NCBI GenBank assembly: GCA_950022655.1
Contig: OX465592.1
Coordinates: 434,001-498,000, forward strand
Length of the DNA stretch: 64,000 nucleotides
From: Alentia gelatinosa
Lineage: Eukaryota; Annelida; Polychaeta; Phyllodocida; Polynoidae
Direction of reading: 5' to 3'
Shown here: piece by piece, positions 1 through 12,941 of the stretch
Layout of the letters: each line of letters begins with the position of its first letter
Numbering within the stretch: the first letter of the stretch is position 1
Notes under the pieces: generated by a model
Databases searched by the model: none
What the model saw: only the letters and a program-made list of their open reading frames with translations
Told to the model about the DNA's origin: nothing
Made by a program: the position numbers and the translations under genes

Positions 1-80
1 ACCTCCCGACACCTCCCGACACCTCCCGACACCTCCCGACACCTCCCGACACCTCCCGACACCTCCCGACACCTCCTGAC
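1..80. repeat. 10-bp tandem repeat, array edge
   Basis: Eight head-to-tail copies of ACCTCCCGAC, the last with one C to T change. The array is cut by the left window edge, so its full length is unknown. Confidence 0.97.
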
Positions 81-1551
81 GGGTCACAGAGGTCACGGGG
101 CGGCGGTCTCCCACGAGACACGCTGCTCCATCCATTTTACTGATTTGCATATATCAGCTGGTCTAGACTTGCTCAAGCCTTTGATTATGTACATAAATTA
201 GAAATAGAAATACTTTGCAGCCCGCGGACTTGCCGTAACGCCTGACAGGCTCGGGAATCTGGGGGCCGCTGACTGATCTAGGATCGCACATTTCTGTAAC
301 GAATTCTATGATAGGTCGTGCACATTCTCCTTTATCGTGAGGAATGTCTTACCGTAAAGCCACGATATATCCTCCAGATTATTAAACGGCACCCTCTCTA
401 ATAATCTAGGATCGTACAATAAGACATATTTCTGTGTGTCATAGAGACCCAGGGACGATGTGGGTCAAGGTTATTTAACACAGATGGGCGACCTTATGGA
501 CGGCTGATACTGTCTCAGACAACAGACTTAAATATTATAAAACGACAACACATTTCAAGTCTCCATTCGCCTCCCTGTCCTTTGAAAGCACAAGCCATGT
601 TTTTAAACGTGGAGCGTCCTATGACAGTCCTACGAGAATCCGTCCAGATATATTTTTCCTCTTTTTTCTCTCTTTTTTCCTCTTTTTTATACGACCTTTC
701 CTCTTCTTTATTATTTACCAATTTGGATGGATTTCCAGGTAAATAATCCAACACTGAATCAACACAATCAAATGTCCACATTTGGCTACATGTGTGCTAT
801 TCATTGGAGAAAAAAGTATAAGCTTATTTATGAGAATGTTTGTTATTACACTTACAATGTCTGTTATAAATATACTAACATTTTGGTAGTAAGCCTCATC
901 ATTCCATTGCCTCCCTTTCCTATGTTGTAAACTTTATGTGGTTGCTAGATTTCTGTTTTCTGTCCTCTATTACATGCTCCAATTCGTAATATGTATTCTG
1001 TACAGATGTTTAGTATATCTCAAACCTGCAAAGTTTGACTGCGGAGTAATCCGCGAAGAGAAGCTGAGTGAATTACTCGGCGGTCAAACGACGTGGAGTG
1101 CGGACCAAGCTATTTTCATGTAGTGGGTTTCTGATTTTATCTCACCCGGATAACATTATTGATTGATAGAATAAATCCCCCAATTAGCCATTGAGTACTG
1201 GGTACCTTCACAGCCGAGTAACTCTAATTGAACAAATTGGACGTTAACTACGCAAACAAACAAACAAACTTCACAGCCATAGATATACAAGTTACTACCG
1301 CTTAGCCTCCGGAGAAAAATAACCAAGGTGAGATAAGTTTACATATACAACTAATCTCTAGCTTTCATGCAATACTTGCCACAATGAATCAAATCAGTCT
1401 TGAGAACTATTTTAATCTAACCTGCGGAATGAGAGAAATCACAGGGAGGGCAGTCCAAACATATTTATAAACTAAGACACGACTTGGCGGAGAGAAGTAC
1501 TCAGATGGCAGAAGGATGGTACAATAGACCATCTCAACGAAGCTAAAGTGG
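81..1551. other. No gene seen; two dispersed-repeat copies
   Basis: No coding region is supported. About 370-600 is a copy of the interspersed family also seen at 44388-44700 and 46118-46320, sharing a GAGACCCAGGGACGATGTGG block. About 1030-1230 matches 19865-20055 in the same orientation, including the GTGGGTTTCTGATTTTATCT region. The rest is AT-rich DNA without a feature I recognise. Confidence 0.6.
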
Positions 1552-2822
1552 GATTCACACGGTGAGATTCATGTACCTCACAGGGCTCAACATCTCATGA
1601 GATTCTGTTCCTTGTTAAGTGGAATTCACAGGGTGAGATTCATGTACCTCACAGGGCTCAACATCTCATGAGATTCTGTTCCTTGTTAAGTGGAATTCAC
1701 ATGGTGGGAAGCATGTACCTCACAGGGTTCAGAATCTCATCAGATTCTGTTCCTTATTAAGTGGAATTCACACGGTGGGATTCATGTACCTCACAGGGTT
1801 CAACATCTCATGAGATTCTGTTCCTTGTTAAGTGGAATTCACACGGTGAGATTCATGTACCTTACAGGGCTCAACATCTCATGAGATTCTGTTCCTTGTT
1901 AAGTGGAATTCACACGGTGAGATTCATGTACCTCACAGGGCTCAACATCTCATGAGATTCTGTTCCTTGTTAAGTGGAATTCACAAGGTGAGATTCATGT
2001 ACCTCACAGGGCTCAACATCTCATGAGATTCTGTTCCTTGTTAAGTGGAATTCACATGGTGGGATTCATGTACCTCACAGGGTTCAGAATCTCATCAGAT
2101 TCTGTTCCTTATTAAGTGGAATTCACATGGTGGGAAGCATGTACCTCACAGGGTTCAGAATCTCATCAGATTCTGTTCCTTATTAAGTGGAATTCACACG
2201 GTGGGATTCATGTACCTCACAGGGTTCAACATCTCATGAGATTCTGTTCCTTATTAAGTGGAATTCACACGGTGAGATTCATGTACCTCACAGGGCTCAA
2301 CATCTCATGACATTCTGTTCCTTATTAAGTGGAATTCACACGGTGAGATTCATGTACCTCACAGGGCTCAACATCTCATGAGATTCTGTTCCTTATTAAG
2401 TGGAATTCACACGGTGGGATTCATGTACCTCACAGGGCTCAACATCTGATGAGATTCTGTTCCTTGTAAAGTGGAATTCACACGGTGGGATTCATGTACC
2501 TCACAGGGCTCAACATCTCATGAGATTCTGTTCCTTGTTAAGTGGAATTCACATGGTGGGATTCATGTACCTCACAGGGTTCAGAATCTCATCAGATTCT
2601 GTTCCTTATTAAGTGGAATTCACATGGTGGGATTCATGTACCTCACAGGGTTCAGAATCTCATTAGATTCTGTTCCTTATTAAGTGCAATTCACACGGTG
2701 GGATTCATGTACCTCACAGGGTTCAACATCTCATGAGATTCTGTTCCTTATTAAGTGGAATTCACACGGTGGGATTCACGTACCTCACAGGGTTCAACAT
2801 CTCATGAGATTCTGTTCCTTTT
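1552..2822. repeat. 71-bp minisatellite, about 18 copies
   Basis: Each unit contains ATTCATGTACCTCACAGGG, then ATCTCATGAGAT (a perfect 12-bp palindrome) and GTGGAATTCACA with an EcoRI site. Variants alternate between CTCAACATCTCATGA and TTCAGAATCTCATCA. Because 71 is not a multiple of three, the overlapping 64-70 codon frames that restart every 71 bp are by-products of the repeat, not genes. Confidence 0.97.
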
Positions 2823-3480
2823 TAGAATGAATGTCGCCAACAATTGCAGGTGAAAAAAACATGTCTCATGGAAATGGTATCCTACAATTTAGATGAAGAG
2901 ATTGTGTTCGAGTATAGAATCTCGGCAGGATTTGTCTCAGACAAACACCGTGTGAGGTACATGAATCCCATCGTCTGAATCCCGCTTGACGTTTACATAT
3001 TTCTGCACCCATTTCAAAATAATTAGTATTTGGAATCCTTTAAGAAAACTTTAGAGAAGCAAAGATAGGAGCTCGGCGTAATGAGCATCCTTAAGGTTAA
3101 CCATCATTTAATGGGCCTCGTTACGGCTCGTAGATTACTCAATAAAGTGTGTGTGTGTGTGTGGGGGGGTGAGTACTCAATAAGTCAGCTAATTGGCGGT
3201 TAAGTTGATTAGCGGGTCCATAATTAGGAGCTGAATGCATGATTGGCTAATTCTCATCCTATAAGCCTGACACATTCAGGATTCACACACGGTCGTGGGT
3301 TTACGTCTATAGAGGAAAGCTATGAGCTCGTATTCCATGGAGTTAGAATAGCGTAGTAATTCACAAGGCAAAGCCACGTGGATAACATAGCGATTCAGAT
3401 TCTTAAGCCCCGTTGTCACCGAAAACGGGAAAGAACAGGTTCCTTCATTCATCGGTCGCGATTTCAGAATATCTCACTGC
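2823..3480. other. No gene seen; inverted array remnant and GT tract
   Basis: No coding signal. 2951-2975 carries the array motif GTGAGGTACATGAATCCCA in inverted orientation. 3148-3170 is a short GT/G tract. 3330-3400 resembles the family with GTAATTCACAAGGCAAAGC found again at 5950 and 19865. Confidence 0.5.
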
Positions 3481-3745
3481 AATTCATCGGCGACAAAGGC
3501 ACTTGTCCGCGGGAGGCATTTTCTAATCTACGGTAAATTTCTGGAGGGGGTGCCACACTGAACAACTCTGTATCGATGCCTCGCCTGAGCTTACGATTGT
3601 TCTTTAATCGCCGATTACGGAACATACATGTTCTGAAATCGTGCAGTGTGTTATGACCTTAAGACTTAAGTAGGGGTGCTGCTACAAGCCTGCACAGTCC
3701 AAGCAGGGCATAGTTAAGCAATACGAGTGTGGCATGTCGCTGTAG
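3480..3745 (-). repeat. Dispersed repeat, family with copies at 15.1, 29.0 and 48.4 kb
   Basis: Reverse-complement match to 48345-48570 over most of its length. Shared blocks include the CCACACTGAAC end next to CTCCAGAAATTT, the GGCGA/AGAAC core and the distal CTTAACTATGCCCTGCTTGG block. The short core recurs at 15075-15215 and 28966-29060. It has no coding capacity, consistent with a non-autonomous transposon. Confidence 0.75.
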
Positions 3746-3919
3746 TTGCTAGAGTAGGGCCACATAATGTGTGAATAATTGAGTGTCTGGTGGCGGGCAG
3801 GGCCGGGTGCATCTCACCTCTGACAATATTTTAGAGACCCATAAAAAGTGAGGCCGCTCGGGATGCGGAGGTGAGGGAGGCATGGTGCCGCGAGGCAGGT
3901 GTGACCTGTGTCGTGTTCC

Positions 3920-4023
3920 CGGTAGGCGGGAGAGATGTGTCGTTAGGAGCAGAGGGAGGGAGGCGGGAGAGATGTGTCGTTAGGAGCGGGGTGAGGGAGG
4001 CGGGAGAGATGTGTCGTTAGGAG
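3920..4023. repeat. Short tandem repeat of about 40 bp, 2.5 copies
   Basis: GGCGGGAGAGATGTGTCGTT occurs three times, separated by G-rich linkers of slightly different length. It directly abuts the 31-bp array. Confidence 0.85.
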
Positions 4024-4968
4024 TACGACCCATCAGAACACACGCCCTGTGACATACACCCCATCAGAACACACGCCCTGTGACGTACGACCCGTCAGAA
4101 CACACGCGCTGTGACGTACGACCCGTAAGAACACACGCTGTGACGTACGACCCATCAGAACACACGCCCTGTGACGTACGACCCATCAGAACACACGCCC
4201 TGTGACGTACGACCCATCAGAATACACGCACTGTGACGTACGACCCGTCAGAATACACGCGCTGTGACGTACGACCCATCAGAACACACGCCCTGTGACG
4301 TACGACCCATCAGAACACACGCCCTGTGACGTACGACCCGTCAGAACACACGCCCTGTGACATACGACCCGTCAGAACACACGCTGTGACGTACGACCCG
4401 TCAGAACACACGCCCTGTGAGGTACGACCCATCAGAACACACGCCCTGTGACGTACGACCCGTCAGAACACACGCCCTGTGACGTATGACCCATCAGAAT
4501 ACACGCCCTGTGACGTACGACCCATCAGAACACACGCCCTGTGACGTACGACCCATCAGAACACACGCCCTGTGACGTACGACCCATCAGAACACACGCT
4601 GTGACGTACGACCCATCAGAACACACGCCCTGTGACGTACGACCCATCAGAACACACGCCCTGTGACGTACGACCCATCAGAACACACGCTGTGACGTAC
4701 GACCCATCAGAACACACTGTGACATACGACCCATCAGAACACACGCGCTGTGACGTACGACCCATCAGAACACACGCGCTGTGACGTATGACCCATCAGA
4801 ATACACGCCCTGTGACGTACGACCCATCAGAACACACGCCCTGTGACGTACGACCCATCAGAACACACGCACTGTGACGTACGACGCATCAGAACACACG
4901 CCCTGTGACGTACGACCCATCAGAACACACACGCTGTGACGTACGACCCATCAGAACACACACGCTGG
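4023..4968. repeat. 31-bp minisatellite, about 30 copies
   Basis: The unit joins GTACGACCCATCAGAACACA and CGCCCTGTGAC. Common variants are CCCGTCAG for CCCATCAG, CGCGCTG or CGCACTG for CGCCCTG, and a shortened CACACGCTG. Each junction reads TGACGTACG, which keeps the TGACGT half-site of a cAMP response element. Confidence 0.97.
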
Positions 4969-6488
4969 CTGTTAGCGAGGATTCCGCTTCCCCTCCCTCA
5001 ACAAGGAGGGCTGGGCAACACGGGCAGGACGGGCGAGAGGGGGATTCACTCAAGACACGAGGTCCACATCTATAAGAACATTCACAGAGCCGTTAAAGTT
5101 ACTACACATTCTTCTTTCAATATGACCCGCATGGGAGAATGTAATTGTGTCACGTTTCCTGAAAGGAAGGTGTACAAGGCCCGGCGTCCACTGAACACTC
5201 CCGATACGTTCTGATATGGTCTAGATGGACCTCCCGATACAGAATGTAACTCGCGTGGGAAGGTCACATCAAGCCGTATTGTCCGACACGCCATTAAACT
5301 GCTCTGGCAGTAGACGGACGTCCGCCATATTGTCTTTCTGTCGCTGCCACTTGTCGGACAAACTCTCTGATGGTGGGTCCCATTTAGTGTCAGTGTCCTG
5401 ACTTCTCTGCCACACAGGACGCAGCCCCCTCAGTACAAAGACCAGGGAATGGTTCAGTCCTTCACACCCACTGCCGGACAATAGTTACATGCTGCTAGGG
5501 CTGCAGTAATTATCAGTTACGTAGCAAGGCTGATGTTTTTGTCCCAGGCTGACCACGTGATTCGGCACGTAGATAATATACAGAGACATGGTTAGTGTGA
5601 CTGAATGGAATCTGTTCACAGATATTTTGGTCAGAATTACTCACCGAGTTCGAAGTCCAATGTCTATCCAATTTCTGTCCAATATCGAGGAACAGATGGA
5701 ATTCCGTCAAACCCACTTTGTCTTTTTATCATTATGAAAAAGTACACATAGAAATCATTAAGAATGCCATTCCAAACTCACTAAATAGGAAAATGACAGA
5801 ATGACAATGCTCACGTGGTACAGAGGGACGTATGAATATGGTTTCGTCACTCGGAGACGAACTGAATTTGTTCTCCTGGTCAATTAAAGTAAAACATTCG
5901 CCTATAGGTATACCGTAATATAAAGGAAACCTTTGACGGTTTAGGGTCAGAGCTCGTATCCCTTTGAGTTTGAACGCATAGTAATTCACAAGGTGAAGCT
6001 GCGTGAACTACAGTGATTCAAACATGATGGGATCGAGTTCTGACCGTAAACTTGAATAGGTTTCTGAATTTATCTCACCCTTCACATTGACTAATGGGCT
6101 AACCTTTCTGACATAATCCCATTTAGTATTTTTTCTAAATACTCAATGGGCGTTGGATACAAGTTCCCCATGTTAAGTCTTCGGGACAAAATGACCAGGG
6201 TTGAGGTCACCCTCTGTCCAGCGCATACAGGGTATGAGTAATGAGGTTAGACTGAGGTACCTGAGGCTGCACCCATGTAACACACTGAGAGGCAATAAGC
6301 GGCATAGTATTCATACCACCACCTGCCCATTATAAAGGATTACCACAGAGCTGCATTCCCACGTTCGACCTGCAGCCACAGACACTGTGCCGCGTATTGT
6401 GTCCTGAGTGATATCACCCAACTATACCGGCCAATAACACACCACGGGCATGAGGACTCAGAGAGTACCGGACAACGATACGCGCAAT
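4969..6488. other. No gene seen; MITE fragment and dispersed repeat
   Basis: 5177-5290 begins with AAGGCCCGGCGTCCACTGAA, the terminal repeat of the elements at 20119 and 60576, but no matching right end is visible, so it looks truncated. About 5950-6190 is a dispersed repeat present inverted at 39880-40110, sharing CACAAGGTGAAGC and CTTTCTGACATAATCCCATT. Small open frames here show no recognisable protein. Confidence 0.55.
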
Positions 6489-7356
6489 GGTGTGAGACTG
6501 ATGTGAGACTGCTGTGAGACTGTTGTGAGACTGTTGTGAGACTGTTGTGAGACTGGTGTGAGACTGATGTGAGACTGGTGTGAGACTGGTCTGAGACTGG
6601 TATGAGACTGTTGTGAGACTGTTGTGAGACTGTTGTGAGACTGTTGTGAGACTGTTGTGAGACTGGTGTGAGACTGTTGTGAGGCTGTTGTGTGACTGTT
6701 GTGAGACTGTTGTGAGACTGTTGTGAGACTGATGTGAGACTGTTGTGAGACTGGTCTGAGACTGTTGTGAGACTGTTGTGAGACTGCTGTGAGACTGTTG
6801 TGAGACTGTTGTGAGACTGTTGTGAGACTGCTGTGAGACTGTTGTGAGACTGTTGTGAGACTGGTCTGAGACTGATGTGAGACTGATGTGAGACTGTTGT
6901 GAGACTGTTGTGAGACTGGTCTGAGACTGGTCTGAGACTGTTGTGAGACTGTTGTGAGACTGTTGTGAGACTGATGTGAGACTGTTGTGAGACTGTTGTG
7001 AGACTGTTGTGAGACTGATGTGAGACTGTTGTGAGACTGTTGTGAGACTGTATGAGACTGTTGTGAGACTGATGTGAGACTGATGTGAGACTGTTGTGAG
7101 ACTGATGTGAGACTGTTGTGAGACTGATGTGAGACTGTTGTGAGACTGGTCTGAGACTGGTCTGAGACTGGTCTGAGACTGTTGTGAGACTGTTGTGAGA
7201 CTGTTGTGAGACTGGTATGAGACTGTTGTGAGACTGACGTGAGACGTTAGTATATATTTCCTCTACTTCTCGTTCTGCCCTGTTCGTGACTGATGTGAGA
7301 CTGTTGTGAGACTGTTGTGAGACTGATGTGAGACTGATGTGAGACTGACGTGAGAT
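6489..7356. repeat. 11-bp minisatellite, about 70 copies, with duplicated edge
   Basis: Units are TGTGAGACTGT with GTT/GAT/GGT/GCT variation before TGAGAC. The main run is 6489-7245 and a second short run is 7286-7356. The run end plus a spacer (GTTAGTATATATTTCCTC at 7247, GTTAGTACATATTTCCTC at 7358) is itself duplicated about 111 bp apart. Confidence 0.96.
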
Positions 7357-7960
7357 GTTAGTACATATTTCCTCTACTTCTTCCTTCTGCTCCGTTCTGT
7401 TCGTGACTGATGCTCATCTCGTGGTTATAGCCTCACGCCGCTCTCTCTCCCTGGACACCACTTGCGCCATTTCGATGTTTTTTCCCGCGCGAGGTTTTCG
7501 CAGACGAAACTGAAGATGACATCGGGTGTTGGTGATGAGGTTTGTCGTCTGCGTGGCCTCACCACGTGTGTACGTGTTGAAAGTCGAGGCTTGTGAGTGT
7601 GCACAGTCCGCGGAGAAGAGGAATTCATGCGCGACCCACTGTCTAGGCGGACCAGGGCTCCATTTCACCCTGTCCTTACAAATGATGCTTCAAGGCACTC
7701 CCGTAGCTTGTGCAAATGATGCCTCAAATGCAATGATGATCATTTTCAGGAGAACATATTGGTGGAGGCAGTGGAAGACTCATTAGTTCTTTCATTTATT
7801 TATACAGGTGGCAACAACGTTAAAACTGGGCTGACACCTTGTGGTATGGATCGCTTTTTGCTGGAAGTATCAGAACAAGGGGCGGGGAGGAGGGTCCTAG
7901 TGGCGCCACACCTCGTTACTGAGAGTATCAGACCAGGCTGTTTAACCATGTAGCCTCAAG
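7357..7960. other. No gene seen
   Basis: Mixed-composition DNA. 7690-7740 (CAAGGCACTCCCGTAGCT, AATGATGCCTC) resembles 49505-49555 and more distantly 22240-22345, an old dispersed repeat. No supported coding region. Confidence 0.5.
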
Positions 7961-8215
7961 TGATGCGATCCGCCTGAAATGGGGCAAACGCGTTGCTCCA
8001 TCAATATCGGATCGTGTCGTGTGGTATCCTTATCTTTATGTGACAACACCACATTTTCAGTGACATAGGTGAAAGGTTCATTAGATTCTTCATTGAATAT
8101 AGATAGCCACATAGTTATAATGCAATCCTCAAAATATCTGGAGCAACCATTTCGACTGTGGCGGTGGGGGGTGACGATCCGTAAAACGTGGAGCAGCGAC
8201 CTCCTGTTGCGCCCA
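7960..8215. mobile_element. MITE, TIR near GTTGCTCC
   Basis: The left end has CGCGTTGCTCCATCAATATC followed by CGGATCGTG. The right end has GTGGAGCAGCGACC, roughly its inverse. The centre (CACATTTTCAGTGACATAGG, AATATAGATAGCCACATAGT) recurs at 9030, 9415 and, reversed, at 57840-57910. A frame running through it and on to 8440 is not supported as a gene. Confidence 0.65.
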
Positions 8216-8379
8216 ATAAAACACACCCAGAGCCATGGCTCCGTCTGGGAATATGAATCATTGTCGGAATACTTTACACGCAATATTCAATTCAAGGCGT
8301 TTTTTTTTAGATCATATCAGAATTCCGTCGCATCTCATATAACGCACCAGAAGAGGCAGAATGGCCTTCGCTGCGGCCC

Positions 8380-8410
8380 ACAGTACCACAACATGGCGGC
8401 GGTATACCAG
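8380..8410 (+). promoter_or_regulatory. YY1-like site
   Basis: CACAACATGGCGGCGGT matches the YY1 core (AANATGGCGGC). The ATG opens a frame that stops at 8438, so this is a weak promoter or first-exon candidate only. Confidence 0.2.
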
Positions 8411-8491
8411 GGGAATATGAGCAGAGCAACGAGAGGGTGACGGTCACGTGTGACAGGACAATAGGCGGCGGCCATCAAGCCCCCTCCTCGC

Positions 8492-8594
8492 GGGCCTATA
8501 CGCCTATTGGCCGGGCTATTCACGTCAGCTCGCGGGCCTATACGCCTATTGGGCTGGCTATTCATGGCAGCTCGCGGGCCTATACGCCTATTCA
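8492..8594. repeat. 42-bp tandem repeat, 2.5 copies
   Basis: GCGGGCCTATACGCCTATTG occurs twice plus a third partial copy at a spacing of about 42 bp, with GGCTATTCA between. Confidence 0.9.
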
Positions 8595-8699
8595 TTGCAG
8601 GAGAGCGACGTGTTGGTTCAGTGGCTTCACATCAATACGATCACGTGGCCTGATCACGTGACGTGTACACTGCCTCAAAATGTCGTCTGCTCGAGATCT

Positions 8700-9520
8700 G
8701 CCAGTTTCCCGCCAGAGACCCTCACCAGGGGACGCTGCTCCTATTTTTGTGGTATCGTTATTGGCTATAATCGGATCGTAATTTTATCTTTACGATACCT
8801 TAACGATCCGACTGAAAAAGCGTTGCTCCAGTAATATCGGATTGTATCCTATATACACCCGGCATCGCTAATTCTCACGGCATGATAGCGATACCACAGT
8901 TAGGGGCACATATTGAATGAGACAGGGGGTGGTGCTCCTAGAAATGAGGGAAAAGCGTTGCTCCAGTAATATCGGATCGTGTTTGTGTGGTTTGGTTATT
9001 TTCCTGTCATAACGCTACATTTGACAACACCACATTTTCAGTGACATAGGTAAAAGGTTTGTTAGCTTCCTAATTGAATATAGTTGGCGACATAGTTATG
9101 ATGCGATCTGCACAAAATCTGGAGCAAAGATTTCCTCTGGGGGTCGCTGCTCGAGTTTTTGTGACATCGTTTTAGGCTATAATCGGATCGTGATTACTTT
9201 AACGATCCGACCGAAAAAGTGTTGCTCTCGTAATATCGGATCGTATCCCTATATTCAAGTGGTATCGCCAATTTTTACGATATGATAGCGATACAGCGAT
9301 TCAGGGGTAAATTATATTCGTTGTTCTTCAAATGTGGGACAAGTGTTGCTTCAGTAATATCGGATTGTGTCGTGCAGTATAGTTATTTTCACGTTGTATC
9401 GCTACTTTTTACAACACCACATTTTCAATGACCTCAGTAAAAGATACAGTTGGCGACATAATTATGAAGTGATCTGCAAAAAATCTGGAGCAACGATTTC
9501 GACCTCGGATCTGCAAAACG
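8700..9520. mobile_element. Cluster of three to four related MITE copies
   Basis: GTTGCTCCAGTAATATCGGA recurs near 8823 and 8953, with variants at 9232 (GTTGCTCTCGTAATATC) and 9346 (GTTGCTTCAGTAATATC). GGCTATAATCGGATCGT recurs near 8763 and 9175. The CACATTTTCA...TGAC core recurs near 9030 and 9415. Copies are nested or adjacent, so individual borders are not clear. Same family as 7960-8215 and 57755-57995. Confidence 0.6.
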
Positions 9521-10869
9521 TGAAGCAACGCCCGACAAAAGTCGTTTTTGTCGGTCAATGGAAACGAACTTATACCGAGTGTCGATCAATTGACCCGAGT
9601 CTGCATACCTATAACACTAGGACCACACTTTATGTTCATCATTGATGAATGAGCGTGCAAATATAGATAGACAAATAGACTCTCGTACATGCAGGGGGCA
9701 CACATGGGTGCTATTCTTGTTAGCAGGTGGAAACACCACATTATAGTTGCGGAGTTTTCCATTTAGCTGCAAATCGTCTGCGATAGGCTTTACGATGTAC
9801 CTAAAAACCAATTACGATCCTAGTCGCGATGTTTCATTGTTTGTGTAAGATGTTCCCGATTGTCTCTGATTATTCTCATTATTGACAGGATGTCTTAAAC
9901 TGCTATCGTAATAGTTGGACACCGGGCCTTAGCAAGGTCCCTCCACTGGGGTCTTATTGGATCTAATGATGCCTTCCCCGTTCTAATTAGTGTTCACATT
10001 CATTTACAATTAGACTTTGCTGGTGAGACTCAGCGGAATAGCTCGAGCTATTAGAACAGCATATAGAACAGCTGATTTCCCGACAGACCTCTTGCCGGCG
10101 AGCACAGTATATTTTCCTTGATGCATAATTTCTATGAATATTGTGATTAAGGCTAGACTTCATGTCGCTGTTATATTTAGTGGTCAGGGACGTGTTGATC
10201 AGCGACCAGAGAGCACACGGCGTCCTCGGGACGTTCAGACCTCGTCTGGGTCTGTGAAGTCTGTCATTCTCTGATGACCGACCTAATACGGAGTCTCCAT
10301 ACTGAACCCATAATGGAGTCTCCAGATCGCCACTCAATAGACTACAACAACCCATGATCTACTCGGTATAGTACGGCTTTCTCTGCCACCTCACAGGCAG
10401 TATCTTGTATAAACAATGGACGCCGCTTACGTCAGGTTTCTTATCATCTACAAGTTTTCTTTTCCAGATGATTAGTCGAAAGGTGAGTAATAGATACATT
10501 ACCATGATTGGATCTGAGTGGCCGTATTCTCCTTGTAGTTGACACTTCACAATACTCCTCGCTATCACTTGGAGTTTTTCTACGCGTCAACTACGCGAAG
10601 AATACGACCACTCATATCAAAATCATGGTGGTATTGTGTATGTATTTAAAGTATGAGGAACGTTCTAGCTAATAGAAAAAAAATGTGAATGGTAATAAGC
10701 TGACCATGTAAATCCTAAGGATTTCTGGTTGAACTATTGTCAGTGAACTGTCTATTCCGTAGAAACATGCTCAATATTGAGTTATTCTTTAATGAACGTT
10801 ACCCTGCGGGGAGGTGCTGCGGGGCTCCTTCGTTTTGATGAGATCTAAACCTGGTCACAGGAGAAGAAA
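9520..10869. other. Mostly unique; one unrecognised minus-strand ORF
   Basis: A minus-strand frame at 10359-10568 (about 69 codons, GTG or internal ATG start) has a fairly protein-like composition with a hydrophobic stretch (VMYLLLTF) and a basic C-terminus. No family is recognised and there is no convincing splice or promoter context. A second minus-strand frame, 9987-10355 (122 codons), is also unrecognised. 9918-9934 (TGGACACCGGGCCTTA) resembles the right end of the element at 60576. Confidence 0.3.
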
Positions 10870-12580
10870 CACAGCTCTGAGTCGTTAACCCATCACGCCC
10901 CACAGCTCTGAGTCGTTAACCCATCACCCCCCACAGCTCTAAGTCGTTAACCCATCACCCCCCACAGCTCTGAGTCGTTAACCCATCACCCCCCACAGCT
11001 CTGAGTCGTTAACCCATCACCCCCCACAGCTCTGAGTCGTTAACCCATCACCCCCCACCGCCACAGCTCTGAGTCGTTAACCCGTCACCCCCCACTGCCA
11101 CAGCTCTGAGTCGTTAACCCGTCACCCCCCACAGCTCTGAGTCGTTAACCCATCACCCCCCACCAACACAGCTCTGAGTCGTTAACCCATCACCCCCCAC
11201 CAACACAGCTCTGAGTCGTTAACCCATCACCCCCCACCACCACAGCTCTGAGTCGTTAACCCATCACCTCCCACCGCCACAGCTCTGAGTCGTTAACCCG
11301 TCACCTCCCACCGCCACAGCTCTGAGTCGTTAACCCATCACCCCCCACCGCCACAGCTCTGAGTCGTTAACCCATCACCTCCCACCGCCACAGCTCTGAG
11401 TCGTTAACCCATCACCCCCCACAGCTCTGAGTCGTTAACCCATCACCCCCACAGCTCTGAGTCGTTAACCCATCACCCCCCACAGCTCTGAGTCGTTAAC
11501 CCATCACCTCCCACCACCACAGCTCTGAGTCGTTAACCCATCACCTCCCACCGCCACAGCTCTGAGTCGTTAACCCGTCACCTCCCACCGCCACAGCTCT
11601 GAGTCGTTAACCCATCACCCCCCACCGCCACAGCTCTGAGTCGTTAACCCATCACCTCCCACCGCCACAGCTCTGAGTCGTTAACCCATCACCCCCCACA
11701 GCTCTGAGTCGTTAACCCATCACCCCCACAGCTCTGAGTCGTTAACCCATCACCCCCCACAGCTCTGAGTCGTTAACCCATCACCTCCCACCACCACAGC
11801 TCTGAGTCGTTAACCCATCACCTCCCACCACCACAGCTCTGAGTCGTTAACCCATCACCTCCCACTGACACAGCTCTGAGTCGTTAACCCATCACCTCCC
11901 ACCAACACAGCTCTGAGTCGTTAACCCATCACCTCCCACTGACACAGCTCTGAGTCGTTAACCCATCACCTCCCACCAACACAGCTCTGAGTCGTTAACA
12001 CATCACCTCCCACCAACACAGCTCTGAGTCGTTAACCCATCACCTCCCACCAACACATCTCTGAGTCGTTAACCCATCACCCCCCACAGCTCTGAGTCGT
12101 TAACCCATCACCCCCCACCGCCACAGCTCTGAGTCGTTAACCCATCACCTCCCACCGCCACAGCTCTGAGTCGTTAACCCATCACCCCCCACCAACACAG
12201 CTCTGAGTCGTTAACCCGTCACCTCCCACCACCACAGCTCTGAGTCGTTAACCCATCACCTCCCACCACCACAGCTCTGAGTCGTTAACCCATCACCTCC
12301 CACCACCACAGCTCTGAGTCGTTAACCCATCACCTCCCACCACCACAGCTCTGAGTCGTTAACCCATCACCTCCCACCGCCACAGCTCTGAGTCGTTAAC
12401 CCATCACCTCCCACCACCACAGCTCTGAGTCGTTAACCCATCACCTCCCACCGCCACAGCTCTGAGTCGTTAACCCATCACCTCCCACCACCACAGCTCT
12501 GAGTCGTTAACCCATCACCCCCCACCGCCACAGCTCTGAGTCGTTAACCCGTCACCTCCCACCAACACAGCTCTGAGTCG
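10870..12580. repeat. 31/37-bp minisatellite, about 48 copies, with 277-bp higher-order unit
   Basis: Core CACAGCTCTGAGTCGTTAAC is followed by CCATCACC and a C-rich linker, present (37 bp) or absent (30-31 bp). An eight-unit block starting at 11241 is repeated at 11518, an offset of exactly 277 bp, with the same order of linker lengths and the same CCCGTCACC variant. Confidence 0.97.
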
Positions 12581-12941
12581 TAAAACAAATAAAAAACAAG
12601 GGGAATGACAAATCAACTGGCGTGACGTATTTAGAAACAGCAATAGTAAATAAAGTATTTCTACGTAAGTTAAAACTCAGTGATTAGTCGATTGTCTACA
12701 GGAGAGACAACGTTGACCAAGCTCTGGTGATCCTGTGTCTTCAGGAATCGTCGTAATCACACGGTAGGCGTACCCGATTAACTAGGAGGGGAATGCGTAG
12801 TTGGATAATATATCGTCACATCATCACAACAAATAAACTAATTATTGCAGGATCACCGACCGAAACTTCCATCATACTAATTACAAGAATGTACTCAGCA
12901 TAATAGCATTACAACAGACATGTAATCAGTAATAAAATTAA

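Noticed and set aside
8069..8440. 123-codon plus-strand frame
   Set aside because: Its first half lies within a MITE copy and related copies have stops; no protein resemblance.
10870..12580. Telomere-like TTAACCC repeats
   Set aside because: GTTAACCC occurs once per 31/37-bp unit, not as short tandem telomeric repeats.
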